From UBA1479 sp002706405 (lineage in GTDB: Bacteria; Pseudomonadota; Alphaproteobacteria; Rhodospirillales; Casp-alpha2), in assembly GCA_963972255.1 (NCBI GenBank), contig CAXATO010000013.1:1-64000 (forward strand): a stretch of 64,000 nucleotides of DNA, given 5' to 3'. The notes beneath the pieces were generated by a model. It was not told where the DNA came from, searched no databases, and saw only the letters and a list, made by a program, of their open reading frames with translations. Positions 63,365 to 64,000 of this stretch are shown in pieces (within the stretch, counting starts at the first letter, position 1; each line of letters starts with the position of its first letter). A program made the position numbers and the translations under genes.

Positions 63365-64000
63365 TCAGTGCGGGTCGACCAGTTTCCAATAGGCCATGGC
63401 GACCGCCGCCACGACCAAGGCGCCCGACAGGGTATACAAGGGGGCGCGCCGCCAGGCGAGGCGGAAGCTGCTTTCCCCGGTCAGCCGCCCGATTACCAGA
63501 GTCGTGCCGGAGACCGGCGACGAGGTCGTCGACAGGCCCCAGGTGCCGAGCATGACCAGAGCCATGACCATGGGCGGCATGCCGAACACTTCCGGCGGCA
63601 GGACCGAGCCGACCAGGATGACCAGCACCACCGGGTGCAGGCCGATACCGCCGGCAATAATGATAAATGCCGCCAGCGCCAGCGGCTTGGCGACGTCGGG
63701 CCAGGCGCCGATGTTGAGCAGGCCCGCCACCGCCGCCGGATCGAGCACCCGCGCCACGCCGGTGCCGAACAGGTTGGCGCCGATGAAGATCAGCGCTTCG
63801 CCGCGCAGACCCGGCAGGGACGCGACCACGCGCCGCGGCAGGCCCGCCGCCTCGTGCTGCCGGCCCTTGGAAATGAACAGCCAAAGCACGGCGAAGGGCG
63901 GCGCGAGCATGGCCAGCACCACGGGGATCGACAGATGGAACTGCGATTCCAGGGTAATGACCGAAATCATCAACGCCCCCAGCAGCAGCGACAGCTTGCG
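63365..64000 (-). CDS. integral membrane transporter-like protein (5' end outside window)
   Basis: Only the C-terminal 211 residues are in the window; the frame is open to the edge, so the true start lies outside. At least five hydrophobic segments are visible, for example VVLAMLAPPFAVLWLFI, LALAAFIIIAGGIGLHPVVLVILVGSVL and VMALVMLGTW, with the motif STTSSPVSGTTLVIGRLTGES near a substrate-site-like turn and a final helix LSGALVVAAVAMAYW. Resembles citrate/anion or Na/H exchanger-type permeases; no firm family or substrate can be given. Confidence 0.65.
   Translation of the reverse strand, partial: RKLSLLLGALMISVITLESQFHLSIPVVLAMLAPPFAVLWLFISKGRQHEAAGLPRRVVASLPGLRGEALIFIGANLFGTGVARVLDPAAVAGLLNIGAWPDVAKPLALAAFIIIAGGIGLHPVVLVILVGSVLPPEVFGMPPMVMALVMLGTWGLSTTSSPVSGTTLVIGRLTGESSFRLAWRRAPLYTLSGALVVAAVAMAYWKLVDPH

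Overview
The window is a dense, GC-rich stretch of core chromosome from an alphaproteobacterium, most likely in or near Rhodospirillales. The support is: Irr and a Fur/Mur-type regulator that lacks the usual cysteine pair, a Ros/MucR regulator, the aerobic cobaltochelatase subunit CobN, UbiE/UbiB ubiquinone genes, a YlxR/L7Ae fusion in the nusA-infB operon, and strong alphaproteobacterial gene order throughout. I see no prophage, insertion sequence, CRISPR array, rRNA or tRNA. Lineage is inferred from gene content, not from a search.

Layout. 1-7.6 kb: late cobalamin genes. cobS, a histidine phosphatase, cobU, cobW and cobN run leftwards, with cobN leaving the window; cobT is divergent. 7.6-10.2 kb: two tandem paralogous proteins with degenerate EAL-like (and possibly GGDEF-like) folds. 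10.5-13.6 kb: sugar nucleotide and heptose genes (UDP-xylose synthase type, gmhA, hldE). 13.6-16.1 kb: a class A penicillin-binding protein and a pentapeptide-repeat protein that follows gyrB. 16.2-23.8 kb: the replication cluster gyrB-recF-dnaN-dnaA, read leftwards, then a 738-bp AT-rich gap (possible oriC) and rpsT. 24-30.3 kb: enoyl-CoA hydratase, a small secreted protein, mutM, and divergent ubiE-ubiB-coaBC-dut. 30.3-33 kb: a sulfur module of Rrf2 regulator, cysK, a MoeB/ThiF-type E1-like protein and a DsrE-like protein. 33.2-37.3 kb: pabC-pabB, a hydroxyacid dehydrogenase and a secreted SH3-like protein.

37.3-43.3 kb: DUF3501, an Fe-S (CCG-domain) oxidoreductase and rubrerythrin, then irr and fabI-fabB-fabA. 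ICE-like (Irr-box-like) sequences sit in front of both irr and rubrerythrin. 43.5-54 kb: the translation/transcription operon read leftwards, in the order trmB, then rimP-nusA-ylxR/L7Ae-infB-rbfA-truB-rpsO-pnp, with a terminator hairpin between a candidate promoter and rimP. 54-61.7 kb: fur-miaB-phoH-ybeY-corC-lnt-metK, also leftwards. 61.7-64 kb: a Ros/MucR regulator divergent from a TusA-like sulfur carrier, then tsaB and the end of a membrane transporter.

Most of the window is ordinary housekeeping DNA. The points that deserve attention are the two degenerate EAL proteins, the pentapeptide-repeat protein behind gyrB, recF with no ATG/GTG/TTG start, the rimP leader, the putative Irr control of the rubrerythrin module, the Rrf2-cysK-moeB-dsrE module, a large inverted repeat between dsrE and pabC, and palindromes between mucR and tusA. 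I did not find an obviously new defence or mobile system.
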